DNA of 64,000 nucleotides, from IMG/VR virus record IMGVR_UViG_3300023184_005191, positions 1 to 64,000 of that record; one strand, 5' to 3'. The DNA is from a virus. Of this stretch, positions 15,263-22,749 are shown piece by piece (position 1 is the first letter of the stretch; every line of letters starts with the position of its first letter). The position numbers were made by a program, and so were the translations under genes. Below the pieces are notes generated by a model. The model was not told the origin of the DNA and did no database searches. It saw only the letters and a list, made by a program, of their open reading frames with translations.

Positions 15263-15364
15263 AATATTAAGTCGCACGGAATCCAACTGGTGCTTATTAC
15301 TAGAATCTTGTAGCTTACTTACCATGGTTAATACCGTTACTACTAGGAAACCCAACTTAATATT
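15263..15364 (-). ncRNA. Structured RNA candidate f, 10-bp terminal stem
   Basis: AATATTAAGT/ACTTAATATT forms a perfect 10-bp terminal stem around an ORF-free spacer between tRNA-Tyr and tRNA-Gln. A weak T-arm-like GCAC/GTGC hairpin sits next to one end, so it may be a tRNA-like remnant. Confidence 0.4.
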
Positions 15365-15366
15365 TG

Positions 15367-15438
15367 ATCTCCCCCAAGGTCTCGAACCTTGATTCTATGC
15401 TCCAAAAGCACATGTCCTGCCAATTAGACGAGGGGAAA
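15367..15438 (-). tRNA. tRNA-Gln (TTG)
   Basis: 72 bases: acceptor TTTCCCC/GGGGAGA with one G-U, D-arm GTCTAATTGGCAGGAC, anticodon stem TGTGC/GCATA with loop TTTTGGA (TTG), T-stem CAAGG/CCTTG with loop TTCGAGA. Confidence 0.92.
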
Positions 15439-15448
15439 ATGTATTCTT

Positions 15449-15571
15449 TCAATTATCTAAATCTTCTTTTCTTTTTACTATTTTCTTTTTAGGATTTTTG
15501 TTATCTCTAGCTATTTGCCATAACCATCCTTGCAACGATTCAATTTTTTGTTTTGGGCTACTTTTACTCAT
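15449..15571 (-). CDS. Small basic protein
   Basis: 40 residues (MSKSSPKQKIESLQGWLW...) ending in a Lys-rich tail. It has its own CTTGGA-N18-TATATTC promoter at 15596-15626 and an A-rich leader. Function unknown. Confidence 0.6.
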   Translation of the reverse strand: MSKSSPKQKIESLQGWLWQIARDNKNPKKKIVKRKEDLDN

Positions 15572-15595
15572 CTTATTTTTCTTTTTTTATAATAG

Positions 15596-15626
15596 GAATA
15601 TACGAATAAATATTCTATTTTCCAAG
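15596..15626 (-). promoter_or_regulatory. Type-2 promoter
   Basis: CTTGGA, 18 bases, TATATTC upstream of the small gene at 15449-15571; it could also transcribe tRNA-Gln and tRNA-Tyr downstream. Confidence 0.5.
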
Positions 15627-15653
15627 TTCTTCTTTAGATTTTCTTTAAATATA

Positions 15654-15899
15654 TCAACAAATTATCCTAGGAAGTGGATTTGTTGTATCAGGGTAAACAT
15701 ATGGACCTACGGGTGCAGTTGTTCCTGGCATTACTGGCCATTCTGGAGTCCATGTGGGTATGTTTCTATCTGGGGTTTGCTTATTAAGTACTAAAGCTAA
15801 ATGGTCTTTGATTACTTGGGTTTGTCTTTCATCCAATGTTGTTGGGTTAGCTACTTCCATAAATCCTTGTAGCCAATATGTAAATTGTTCTGTTGTCAT
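15654..15899 (-). CDS. Conserved small phage protein
   Basis: 81 residues. The N-terminus (TTEQFTYWLQGFMEVANPTT) followed by TQVIKDHLALVLNKQTPD is a recurring family in many tailed phages, of unknown function. The C-terminal part is Pro-rich and variable. Confidence 0.8.
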   Translation of the reverse strand: MTTEQFTYWLQGFMEVANPTTLDERQTQVIKDHLALVLNKQTPDRNIPTWTPEWPVMPGTTAPVGPYVYPDTTNPLPRIIC

Positions 15900-15902
15900 A
15901 TT

Positions 15903-16316
15903 TTATTCTTCTTTAGATTTTTCTGTTAAAATATTATTTACTCTACTTCTTGCTTTCTCACCCAATGGGATTGGATGACCTTCTTCATCAATATGAACAA
16001 ATTTTATATGTGTTTTTAAAACAATTGCTTGATTTCCAGTATACACATTGTGTGCTCTTGCCTCCATGTATAAATTAATGGAGGTATTTCCAATTGATTC
16101 AGGTTCACCATATATTTTGAGCAGCTGTCCCTCGCGCGCAGGCCGCTCGAAATTACATTTATCGATAGATACTGTGACCATTCTAGGTGTGTCACAGAGC
16201 TGCATGGAATATCCAGCAGCTGCAGCATCAATCCATGCTAGTAGCTTACCACCAAATAGATTACCATGGAAACCTAAATCTGATTTTTTAATTGGATGTG
16301 TGTTTAATAATTCCAT
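15903..16316 (-). CDS. Acyl-CoA thioesterase (hotdog fold)
   Basis: 137 residues, the usual single-hotdog length. The motif HGNLFGGKLLAWIDAAAAGY matches the active-site helix of YciA/cytosolic acyl-CoA hydrolase-type thioesterases, which cleave acyl-CoA to free acid and CoA. The gene lies one base from the stop of thymidylate synthase, in the same transcript. A thioesterase is uncommon in phages; it may redirect host acyl-CoA pools, which is inference. Confidence 0.83.
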   Translation of the reverse strand: MELLNTHPIKKSDLGFHGNLFGGKLLAWIDAAAAGYSMQLCDTPRMVTVSIDKCNFERPAREGQLLKIYGEPESIGNTSINLYMEARAHNVYTGNQAIVLKTHIKFVHIDEEGHPIPLGEKARSRVNNILTEKSKEE

Positions 16317-16317
16317 T

Positions 16318-17676
16318 TTAATTTGATAAAGGTGCTTTAATATGTGGGTGTGATTGATAGTTACTTAGTTGTAAATCTTCCTCAAGTAGACATTTACAGA
16401 AATGCTCATCAGTAAAATTATTGAATACCGCTTGTGCATCTATTGGTCCTTCACCACATTCACCAGATTCTGTTGGCCAAAATTCTGTGTTGGTGTTTAG
16501 AGTTGGTAGTGGGAATGGTTCTTTTGTTCTTCTCTCAACAGGATACATTTTATCAATATCTTCATGAGTGCAAGTAAATGGTATATTAAAATCCAAAATA
16601 TCAAAATTATCGTATTTTTTACTCGCTAAATCAATACGTTCCTCAATACTTAATTCTCTACCAATCTGCTCTTTTGCTTGTTCAATATGATTCAAATACA
16701 AATGTGTATCCCCTAAGTTACCAATCAATTCATCAGGAACCATATTCACTGCCTTAGCAATGATTTCTAATAACAATCCATAAGAGGCAATATTGAATGG
16801 TAAACCTAAGAATGTATCTACTGAACGTTGATTCCACATTAGTGAGATTGCTCTGGTTGGTACATTAGGTGCCCATTTTTCTAACCAAGATTTTATATGT
16901 GAATTATCTTTTTCATTTTCATAAACCATCATTGCAATTAATTTAATCTCACCATATGGACCACCATTTTTACTATACCATTCCCATCTTTCTTTTGTAC
17001 TCAACTCTCTTGTATAAACTTGAAATCCATAATGACAAGGAGGAAGTACCATTTGGTCTAATTCACCTACATTCCAAGCATTAACCATTAATCGTCTTGA
17101 GTCTGGGTTTGTTTTAAGGTCGTTGATTAGGTTTTGGATTTGGTCAATTGGTACTTTAACTTCAAAAAATTCAGGTAGTGATTGTGGTTCACCAACAACA
17201 TCACTTCTAAATCTTAATTCTCTTGTATACCAACTTCTCCACTGATTACCATAAATTGGACCTAAATCACCCCATTCTTTAGCAAACTCATCATCTGTTT
17301 TGATTTTGTTGATGAATTCTTCTTGTATATAAGGTGTTAAATCTAAACCACAATCCTCTAACGTGGGTTTCCATTCAGGGTTATTAAACCAACAATTCCA
17401 ATATCGTTTATAAGCATCACCGTTCCAAATATTACAATCATTATCAACTAAATATTTGATGTTGGTATCACCACGTAAAAACCACATCAACTCTGTTGCT
17501 ATAAGTTTAAATGGCATTTTTTTGGTTGTGAGTAATGGAAAACCATCTGACATTTTGTGTCTGATTTGTTTACCAAATAATGATAGTGTTCCGGTTCCGG
17601 TACGGTCTTTCTTGGTTACTCCATTATCTAGGATATCCTGGAGTAGGTCAGTGTATTGTTTATCTAGATTGTTCAT
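16318..17676 (-). CDS. thyA: Thymidylate synthase (ThyA type), extended
   Basis: 452 residues, much longer than the usual 264-315. It methylates dUMP to dTMP with methylenetetrahydrofolate. Key features: N-terminal KKDRTGTGTLSLFG, catalytic Cys in LPPCHYGFQVY, the phosphate-binding Arg pair in DSRRLMVNAWN, and LGLPFNIASYG with the dUMP-specific Asn; dCMP and dUMP hydroxymethylases often have Asp there. Extra length comes from insertions (about residues 95-160 and 230-270) and a long C-terminal part. Its start overlaps the next gene upstream. Confidence 0.92.
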   Translation of the reverse strand: MNNLDKQYTDLLQDILDNGVTKKDRTGTGTLSLFGKQIRHKMSDGFPLLTTKKMPFKLIATELMWFLRGDTNIKYLVDNDCNIWNGDAYKRYWNCWFNNPEWKPTLEDCGLDLTPYIQEEFINKIKTDDEFAKEWGDLGPIYGNQWRSWYTRELRFRSDVVGEPQSLPEFFEVKVPIDQIQNLINDLKTNPDSRRLMVNAWNVGELDQMVLPPCHYGFQVYTRELSTKERWEWYSKNGGPYGEIKLIAMMVYENEKDNSHIKSWLEKWAPNVPTRAISLMWNQRSVDTFLGLPFNIASYGLLLEIIAKAVNMVPDELIGNLGDTHLYLNHIEQAKEQIGRELSIEERIDLASKKYDNFDILDFNIPFTCTHEDIDKMYPVERRTKEPFPLPTLNTNTEFWPTESGECGEGPIDAQAVFNNFTDEHFCKCLLEEDLQLSNYQSHPHIKAPLSN

Positions 17677-17903
17677 ATTTCTTCGCTTATTTCTTCGCTT
17701 ATTTCTTCAAATTCAACATCTTGTATTGTTTCACAAAATAAAAAATGTGTCTGATCTCTCAAAACATGATCAGATTTTAGCCAATCTCTATAAACTTTTA
17801 CTTTTTCAAGATCAACATTGTGATTTTCATCTTCAAACTTGAAGAATTGAGATTTATGAATGATTAAATAAGCATTCCCTCCATGTTTATATAACTGTTT
17901 CAT
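17673..17903 (-). CDS. Hypothetical protein with repeat tail
   Basis: 76 residues. The C-terminus repeats EISEEISEEI, encoded by a 12-base tandem repeat at 17687-17714, and the stop overlaps the thyA start. No known family. Confidence 0.65.
   Translation of the reverse strand: MKQLYKHGGNAYLIIHKSQFFKFEDENHNVDLEKVKVYRDWLKSDHVLRDQTHFLFCETIQDVEFEEISEEISEEI
17687..17714 (-). repeat. 12-bp tandem repeat, about 2.3 copies
   Basis: The unit ATTTCTTCGCTT (plus strand) repeats in register at the 3' end of the gene at 17673-17903 and encodes the EISEEISEE tail. Its copy number may vary between isolates. Confidence 0.6.
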
Positions 17904-18164
17904 TTAAAACCTAGCTAAAGGATCAACTTGTTGGATACCACCATCACTATCACCTTTGGAGTTTAGGATTTTATCTTGTGGGGTGATTTCTATTACTACT
18001 CCATGAATTCTAAACTTTCCACCTTGTTTAAGCATTTTTTTAAACAAAATGGTATGGTTTGGTTCCCAAGATTGGGAGAAATCAATAACTTGTTGCTTGT
18101 TTACTTCAATATCGTTTAATGTTATTTTAACTCCTTTTCTGATTGATTGTGGTGATAGTGCCAT
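17904..18164 (-). CDS. Hypothetical protein
   Basis: 86 residues, likely a small beta-rich domain (FRIHGVVIEITPQDKIL), no recognised motif. It ends immediately before the start of the gene at 17673-17903, so co-transcription is likely. Confidence 0.65.
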   Translation of the reverse strand: MALSPQSIRKGVKITLNDIEVNKQQVIDFSQSWEPNHTILFKKMLKQGGKFRIHGVVIEITPQDKILNSKGDSDGGIQQVDPLARF

Positions 18165-18172
18165 AACTATTT

Positions 18173-18382
18173 TTAAATATAATGTATTTCCAACGTATGG
18201 AGTGTTCCATGTTGTATGTTTCTTACCTGGTTCATGTTATTAAGTGGTTTGGCTGCATCCCAATCATCACTAAATGCTGGGTATCCGCCTTTTAAACCAC
18301 TAAAAACTTGAGCACATTCATTTATTACTATAAATTGTTGAACAGGTTGCTCATTCGGATCTTTGTTTAAAACTGCTTTCAT
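18173..18382 (-). CDS. Hypothetical protein
   Basis: 69 residues, no recognised motif. It lies between two small genes with a one-base gap upstream, consistent with an operon running from the promoter at 18713-18743 into thyA. Confidence 0.6.
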   Translation of the reverse strand: MKAVLNKDPNEQPVQQFIVINECAQVFSGLKGGYPAFSDDWDAAKPLNNMNQVRNIQHGTLHTLEIHYI

Positions 18383-18383
18383 A

Positions 18384-18674
18384 TTAATCCTCTAAATACC
18401 ATTTATCTGTGATTTCGATGAATCCACTCTCATCATCCTCATCTTTATATTCAGGAAGTAAACCAGCGTTCTCAATTAAATTCCAAACTCTATCTTTCCA
18501 AGCATCTAAACTTTTACCTTCAATTTCTGTAATACCATGCATGGTTAATTCACCTAAGGTATTGATAAGATCTGTGCTTAAAAGATTAAATAACTCGAGG
18601 TCCATGTTTCCTCCTTTGTACATTTCTTTTAAGGCTAAAAATTGATTGGTGATTAGATTTTTTGTTTTTGACAT
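18384..18674 (-). CDS. Hypothetical acidic protein
   Basis: 96 residues, mostly helical and acidic at the C-terminus (YKDEDDESGFIEI). It is the first gene of the transcript that leads through small ORFs to thyA and the thioesterase. Function unknown. Confidence 0.65.
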   Translation of the reverse strand: MSKTKNLITNQFLALKEMYKGGNMDLELFNLLSTDLINTLGELTMHGITEIEGKSLDAWKDRVWNLIENAGLLPEYKDEDDESGFIEITDKWYLED

Positions 18675-18712
18675 AACTTTTATTTTTAAATTAACTTTCT
18701 TTTCTTATACTT

Positions 18713-18743
18713 GAATATACGAAAAATATATTTTATCTCCAAA
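18713..18743 (-). promoter_or_regulatory. Type-2 promoter for the thyA transcript
   Basis: TTTGGA, 18 bases, TATATTC, about 40 bases upstream of the ATG at 18674. Confidence 0.55.
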
Positions 18744-19806
18744 TCTTTTTTAAAGAACCATCATCATATATCTCAAGTATTAAACCAGATGTAGAAGAGG
18801 ATACTTCCTGTCCCAAAACATTCAAATATTTTACAACAGTTTTATTTCCTCTATTATCAATAGAGATAGGATCATATGTTCTAGAATTTCCATCAAAATC
18901 AACTTGTGTTAATCTATAATAGTTTATTGTTTGAGGAGCTGAATAATCTGTAAATGAATAGTCTAATTTAGAGGATGAATTATTTGCTCCCTCTATTTTA
19001 GCTATTGTGGAAAATTCGCTGTTAATTGAGCGCTCAAGTAGGAAATGACTATTGTTGTGCTCAGAGCCTGTCTGCCAATTTAATACGTTATATTCGTTGG
19101 TTTTATGCCCTGTAAATTGAGTTAGCTCAATGGGAAGAAATTCAACTTTAAGTAATTGAATATTATCAATCCACCATTCTTCCCCAGCTGAATTAATACG
19201 ACAATAAATGTCAATTGCTAGTTGGGTAATACCAGTAGGCATAGTTAATGTAATAGTTGATGGACCTGTGGTTGTACTTCCAACGGGGGCAGCATATACA
19301 TCTCCTGTTGGAGCTGCTGAGTTAGTGAATGTTCCGTTAGCTGTATGATTGATTATACCAGTTGAGGTATATGGCCAAATAGAATTATTATTACCTGTTA
19401 TCCTAAGCTCAGTTACATATGAAACTCCCCCATTTCTAGATACTTGAACACTAATATAATCTGCTACATCAACCCCTTTAGTAGTAGCTGTTGATGTAAA
19501 AGATTGAGATGCTAATTTAAATTTTAATTGGTATGTACTTGAGGGATTTAACCCAGTTATATTGGGTAACGAATACCAATCTTGCTCAATGATAGAGGCA
19601 GCATTACCTAAACCATAAATTACTGCACTTTGATTAGAGGAAACAAATGTGTTTGTTGCCCAAGTAGCTGTTACTGCGGGGGTCCACCATCCTGCTGTTA
19701 AATAGGAAGTGGAAGAGGTTTCCATAAAATCATATTGAATAATAGTTTGTGCGGTGATTGAACTACACGCCAGTATAAATAATGATAGTAAAAGTAAATT
19801 TTTCAT
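18733..19806 (-). CDS. Secreted protein with T9SS sorting domain
   Basis: 357 residues. An N-terminal signal peptide (MKNLLLLSLFILACSSITAQ) leads into a beta-rich Ser/Thr/Asn-rich domain (about 21-225), then a fibronectin-type region (ELTQFTGHKTNEYNVLNWQT to FTDYSAPQTINYYRLTQVDF) and a C-terminus (YLNVLGQEV, then YDDGSLKKI) that matches type-A T9SS sorting domains of Bacteroidota. Such proteins cross the outer membrane by the type IX system and are anchored or released. This phage gene therefore seems to use a host-specific export route; alternatively it is a captured host gene. Confidence 0.8.
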   Translation of the reverse strand: MKNLLLLSLFILACSSITAQTIIQYDFMETSSTSYLTAGWWTPAVTATWATNTFVSSNQSAVIYGLGNAASIIEQDWYSLPNITGLNPSSTYQLKFKLASQSFTSTATTKGVDVADYISVQVSRNGGVSYVTELRITGNNNSIWPYTSTGIINHTANGTFTNSAAPTGDVYAAPVGSTTTGPSTITLTMPTGITQLAIDIYCRINSAGEEWWIDNIQLLKVEFLPIELTQFTGHKTNEYNVLNWQTGSEHNNSHFLLERSINSEFSTIAKIEGANNSSSKLDYSFTDYSAPQTINYYRLTQVDFDGNSRTYDPISIDNRGNKTVVKYLNVLGQEVSSSTSGLILEIYDDGSLKKIWR

Positions 19807-19912
19807 AATGTTAGCAAATAAAATTAATTTATTTACTCACTTGAAGAATCTTTTTAAGAAACCCCCATATTCCATGGGCAGGTCGAGTTGTTGTTTTTTA
19901 TATTAAAAATGG

Positions 19913-20281
19913 TTAATCACCTGTATATCTACTACCCATGTACCCTTTACTAATATACCCAGGCATATCATATGGATTCATTTTTGGTCCATCTTGTGAA
20001 GGTTCTTCATTAGGTTTTTCAGCTTGGGAACGAATTGAAGATTGGATTTGTAAATTTAAAGCCATTGCATCCTCTACTGATAAATCTCCAATATTGTATT
20101 TACCCTTATCGGCTAGCATTGATGCTACTAAGGGTTCTAAATCAGGATGATTTTTAATTAGATATTCAATTCCTCTAATATAAACTCTTCCATTTTTATC
20201 TTCTTTAGCTAGAGTAACATCTTCAGTTAAAGCTTTATGTAATTCTTCTTTGATAATAGAACGTAATGTATCTTTTTTCAT
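19913..20281 (-). CDS. Protein with KEEL-type N-terminal tag
   Basis: 122 residues. The N-terminus (MKKDTLRSIIKEELHKALTE) is a short amphipathic helix like tags on many marine and T4-like phage proteins, ending in a possible prohead-protease site (ALTE). The rest is Pro/Gly-rich with no known domain. The motif TATTTATAATAAA abuts its ATG. Packaging into the capsid is inferred from the T4 internal-protein precedent. Confidence 0.7.
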   Translation of the reverse strand: MKKDTLRSIIKEELHKALTEDVTLAKEDKNGRVYIRGIEYLIKNHPDLEPLVASMLADKGKYNIGDLSVEDAMALNLQIQSSIRSQAEKPNEEPSQDGPKMNPYDMPGYISKGYMGSRYTGD

Positions 20282-20294
20282 TTTATTATAAATA
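20282..20294 (-). promoter_or_regulatory. TATnTATAATAAA motif
   Basis: TATTTATAATAAA directly adjoining the ATG at 20281. If it is a promoter, the transcript would be leaderless. Confidence 0.4.
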
Positions 20295-20334
20295 TTAATA
20301 ATTTCTATCTCTTTAATATATTTTTTTATAATTT

Positions 20335-20365
20335 GAATATACGAAAGAGATTTACAAAATCCAAA
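20335..20365 (-). promoter_or_regulatory. Type-2 promoter
   Basis: TTTGGA, 18 bases, TATATTC, lying between the genes at 19913 and 20369. Confidence 0.55.
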
Positions 20366-20368
20366 TTT

Positions 20369-20704
20369 TTAAGAAATCACTAAAGAATACATTCCTGTTC
20401 CTCTTAAATAATATGTTGTTCCCACTACTGGGGTGGTAGGTGTAAAGGTAAATGAAGTAACCCCAGGTTGAACAACCACACTTGAGATATAAGATGAGGT
20501 AACTAGCCCCATAGAAGATGATACACTATATGTACCTTCACAATTTCTAGGAGAATTAGAGGTATAAACAGAGGAAGTTGTGATTGTCTCTATTGTAAAA
20601 TAAGACGAACCAGATGGATTAGTAAATGTAAATGTTTTTAAACCTGATAAATTCTCTCCAATTGATCCAGTCCCGTATAGTTGTTGATAAGTGTATGAAG
20701 CCAT
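20369..20704 (-). CDS. Beta-rich Ser/Thr protein, possibly structural
   Basis: 111 residues, very rich in Ser, Thr, Tyr and Gly with alternating hydrophobic residues, like small Ig-like or decoration domains of virions (VQPGVTSFTFTPTTPVVGTT). No catalytic motif. A structural role is an inference from composition. It starts at the stop of the next gene upstream (one-base overlap). Confidence 0.6.
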   Translation of the reverse strand: MASYTYQQLYGTGSIGENLSGLKTFTFTNPSGSSYFTIETITTSSVYTSNSPRNCEGTYSVSSSMGLVTSSYISSVVVQPGVTSFTFTPTTPVVGTTYYLRGTGMYSLVIS

Positions 20705-21033
20705 TATTTTTTAATTTTATTTCCTTTTAATTCTTTTAAATATGAAATAGCTTTAACTATCTCAGCACATTTTTCATATAACTCATGTTTTTCATATTTT
20801 GGTAAATTCGTTTCCAAAACCAATTGAAAATCATTTCTATCTACTGTTACATCAAGTATAATTTGTTCATCTTCAATAAAAATAGACATTGCTGGGATAT
20901 GGCGTTTTCTTCCTTTTAAGTTCAATAAAATAGCCTCAACTAAAGCTTGGGCAATATCTATATCTTCCTTCTCAATTAACCCCTCAAATTCCTCTCTATT
21001 GTTTACTTCAAATTCTTTCATCTTCACACTCAT
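20704..21033 (-). CDS. Hypothetical protein
   Basis: 109 residues, mixed alpha/beta, Glu/Lys-rich with a helical C-terminus. It is part of a closely packed unit 22511 to 20369. Function unknown. Confidence 0.65.
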   Translation of the reverse strand: MSVKMKEFEVNNREEFEGLIEKEDIDIAQALVEAILLNLKGRKRHIPAMSIFIEDEQIILDVTVDRNDFQLVLETNLPKYEKHELYEKCAEIVKAISYLKELKGNKIKK

Positions 21034-21034
21034 T

Positions 21035-21190
21035 TTAGAATAAATTTAATATATCTGGGTTAATACTCTTTTCTTTTAATTTTTGAGTTTTTTCATCAGC
21101 TTTCAAGATCTGAGTGGCTAAGTTCTCTAAATGTTTAGATTTTTGCTTATCATAATCTCTAACTATTTTGCTGTGTTTCTTATTTTTCAT
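21035..21190 (-). CDS. Small Lys-rich protein
   Basis: 51 residues, strongly basic and helical (MKNKKHSKIVRDYDKQK...). It stops one base before the ATG of the gene at 20704-21033, and a TATTTATAAATA motif precedes its start. Function unknown. Confidence 0.55.
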   Translation of the reverse strand: MKNKKHSKIVRDYDKQKSKHLENLATQILKADEKTQKLKEKSINPDILNLF

Positions 21191-21214
21191 TCTATTTATA
21201 AATATTGAAAAATA

Positions 21215-21862
21215 TTATTTAAATGAAACCAAAGAATAAGGATCATCATCCTCACCCTCATGCAAACCTAACTCCTTTAACTTTTTAATTTGATAACTAT
21301 CCAATTTAAACTTATCCTCCTCGGTTCTAACCAAAACAGATCCAACTCCCTCCAACTTCTCAATTTCCTTATCTTCAAATACTGTTCCATAGTATAAAAA
21401 ATAACAATTGTAACACAACAATTGAACATTCCCTAAATTATAATGTTTAGTATTCCCATCTCGAAAACGCATTATCAAAGGCATCTTATAATCAGTTATC
21501 CTTCTTTCTTGAAATCCACAATCTGTACATTTTTCCTCCAACAATCCGGCCTCTATCATTCTGTACCTAAGTTTCTCAGGTGAAAAATGAGAGGAGTCAA
21601 TTCTTCCCTCAACTATGTCTATTATAGCTGGTTCTTTCCTATTGAAAGCATCATGTGTTATAAATTTTGGAATCCCTCTACCACATTGGTTTTTATGCAT
21701 ATCAAACAAAGTCTCACCCGTATCCGGGTGAGTATATCGTTTCATAAATGGTTTTAAATGCTGGTATGAACAGTTTAAATATCGAGCAGCTGCTTTAATG
21801 GATTTTGTTTTATCCATTGCCTCCAATATTTGATCCCTAGAGTAAAACTTTGCTTTAGGCAT
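21215..21862 (-). CDS. Degenerate HNH-fold DNA-binding protein
   Basis: 215 residues. An N-terminal helix-turn-helix-like segment (SIKAAARYLNCSYQHLKPFM) and a Cys4 HNH scaffold (CTDCGFQ and LLCYNC) are present, but where active HNH enzymes have LDHINGN this protein reads IMRFRDGN. The catalytic His is thus gone. It is probably a DNA-binding protein derived from a homing endonuclease. It overlaps the gene upstream by one base, unlike the free-standing endonucleases here. Confidence 0.7.
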   Translation of the reverse strand: MPKAKFYSRDQILEAMDKTKSIKAAARYLNCSYQHLKPFMKRYTHPDTGETLFDMHKNQCGRGIPKFITHDAFNRKEPAIIDIVEGRIDSSHFSPEKLRYRMIEAGLLEEKCTDCGFQERRITDYKMPLIMRFRDGNTKHYNLGNVQLLCYNCYFLYYGTVFEDKEIEKLEGVGSVLVRTEEDKFKLDSYQIKKLKELGLHEGEDDDPYSLVSFK

Positions 21863-22137
21863 TACTCCTCTATATTATGTAAATTAACTGGTTCTGATGG
21901 TTCATCATCATCACTCTCAAGTTTATCAAACTTTGCTTTCTTTTGGGTTTTTAAATATTTTTCATATTGATCATCCTCTAAAAATACCACTTCATTATAT
22001 GTATGGTCTTTTTCCCCAAATGTTGCTACAACTCCTTTTTTAGGCCCAGTTGTAGAACACCCTACACACGTTCTAGCCCCAGGTAGAGCCTTCAAACGTA
22101 ATGGGTTAATCTCTATTTTACAGTGAATACAATTCAT
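21862..22137 (-). CDS. DksA/TraR-type zinc-finger protein
   Basis: 91 residues. N-terminal CIHC and CVGC pairs with the connecting RLKALPGAR match the C4 zinc finger of DksA/TraR proteins, which bind the secondary channel of RNA polymerase; the coiled-coil part is missing. A role in modifying host transcription is possible. It overlaps the ATG region of the next gene. Confidence 0.72.
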   Translation of the reverse strand: MNCIHCKIEINPLRLKALPGARTCVGCSTTGPKKGVVATFGEKDHTYNEVVFLEDDQYEKYLKTQKKAKFDKLESDDDEPSEPVNLHNIEE

Positions 22138-22511
22138 ATGTTTCCAGTTATAAATTTATACAATTGTGTTGGACTCGAGATCATAGTGTTTGTTCCATCC
22201 TCTGAAATAAGGTTATATGTTTTTTCTTTTATTAATTTTCTTTCTGTGCACCACCAAATGATTAAACTCGCACCAATTTGCCCATATTTACTCATTAGTA
22301 AATCCTCAATTATTTTAAAATATGGATCCTCAAATTCTAACAAATTGATTCCTAAATTATCCATCTCTAATGTTCTATCATCTATATAAGATAATATCTC
22401 TAATAAAGACATAAAGGATTGTTTTTCTCTAAGCTTGATAGATTTTGCATTTTCAACTAAAGAAGAACCTCCACCTGCTAACTTTTCCAAATTATTAATA
22501 TGTATCTCCAT
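22134..22511 (-). CDS. Hypothetical protein
   Basis: 125 residues, helical, containing a WWCTERK segment; no family recognised. Coupled to the zinc-finger gene by a 4-base overlap. Confidence 0.65.
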   Translation of the reverse strand: MEIHINNLEKLAGGGSSLVENAKSIKLREKQSFMSLLEILSYIDDRTLEMDNLGINLLEFEDPYFKIIEDLLMSKYGQIGASLIIWWCTERKLIKEKTYNLISEDGTNTMISSPTQLYKFITGNI

Positions 22512-22514
22512 TTT

Positions 22515-22676
22515 TTAAATTAACTCGTGAATCTCAAATAACTTTAGGAATTCTTCCTCGGGTAATTGTTTAATGTGAGCTGCTATTTTTGTTGCATCCT
22601 CTAAATCAACAGCGGAAAATTTGCTAATGATTTCTTTATTTGGGTCTGATTTATGGTAATAAATAAATGTTTTCAT
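22515..22676 (-). CDS. Small hypothetical protein
   Basis: 53 residues (MKTFIYYHKSDPNKEI...), alpha/beta. It has a CTAGGC-N18-TATATTT promoter at 22704-22734 and ends three bases before the next gene. It is the first gene of the unit running to 20369. Confidence 0.6.
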   Translation of the reverse strand: MKTFIYYHKSDPNKEIISKFSAVDLEDATKIAAHIKQLPEEEFLKLFEIHELI

Positions 22677-22703
22677 AATATATAAATATTCTTTTAACTT
22701 CTT

Positions 22704-22734
22704 AAATATACGAAAGTTTTTTAATAAAGCCTAG
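22704..22734 (-). promoter_or_regulatory. Type-2 promoter variant
   Basis: CTAGGC, 18 bases, TATATTT, immediately downstream of the sugar operon. Confidence 0.45.
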
Positions 22735-22749
22735 TTTTTTAAATAAATA

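Noticed and set aside
16318-17676. dUMP/dCMP hydroxymethylase making a hypermodified pyrimidine
   Set aside because: The dUMP-specific Asn is present (LPFNIASYG) and the other residues are those of thymidylate synthase; no base-hypermodification kinase was seen.
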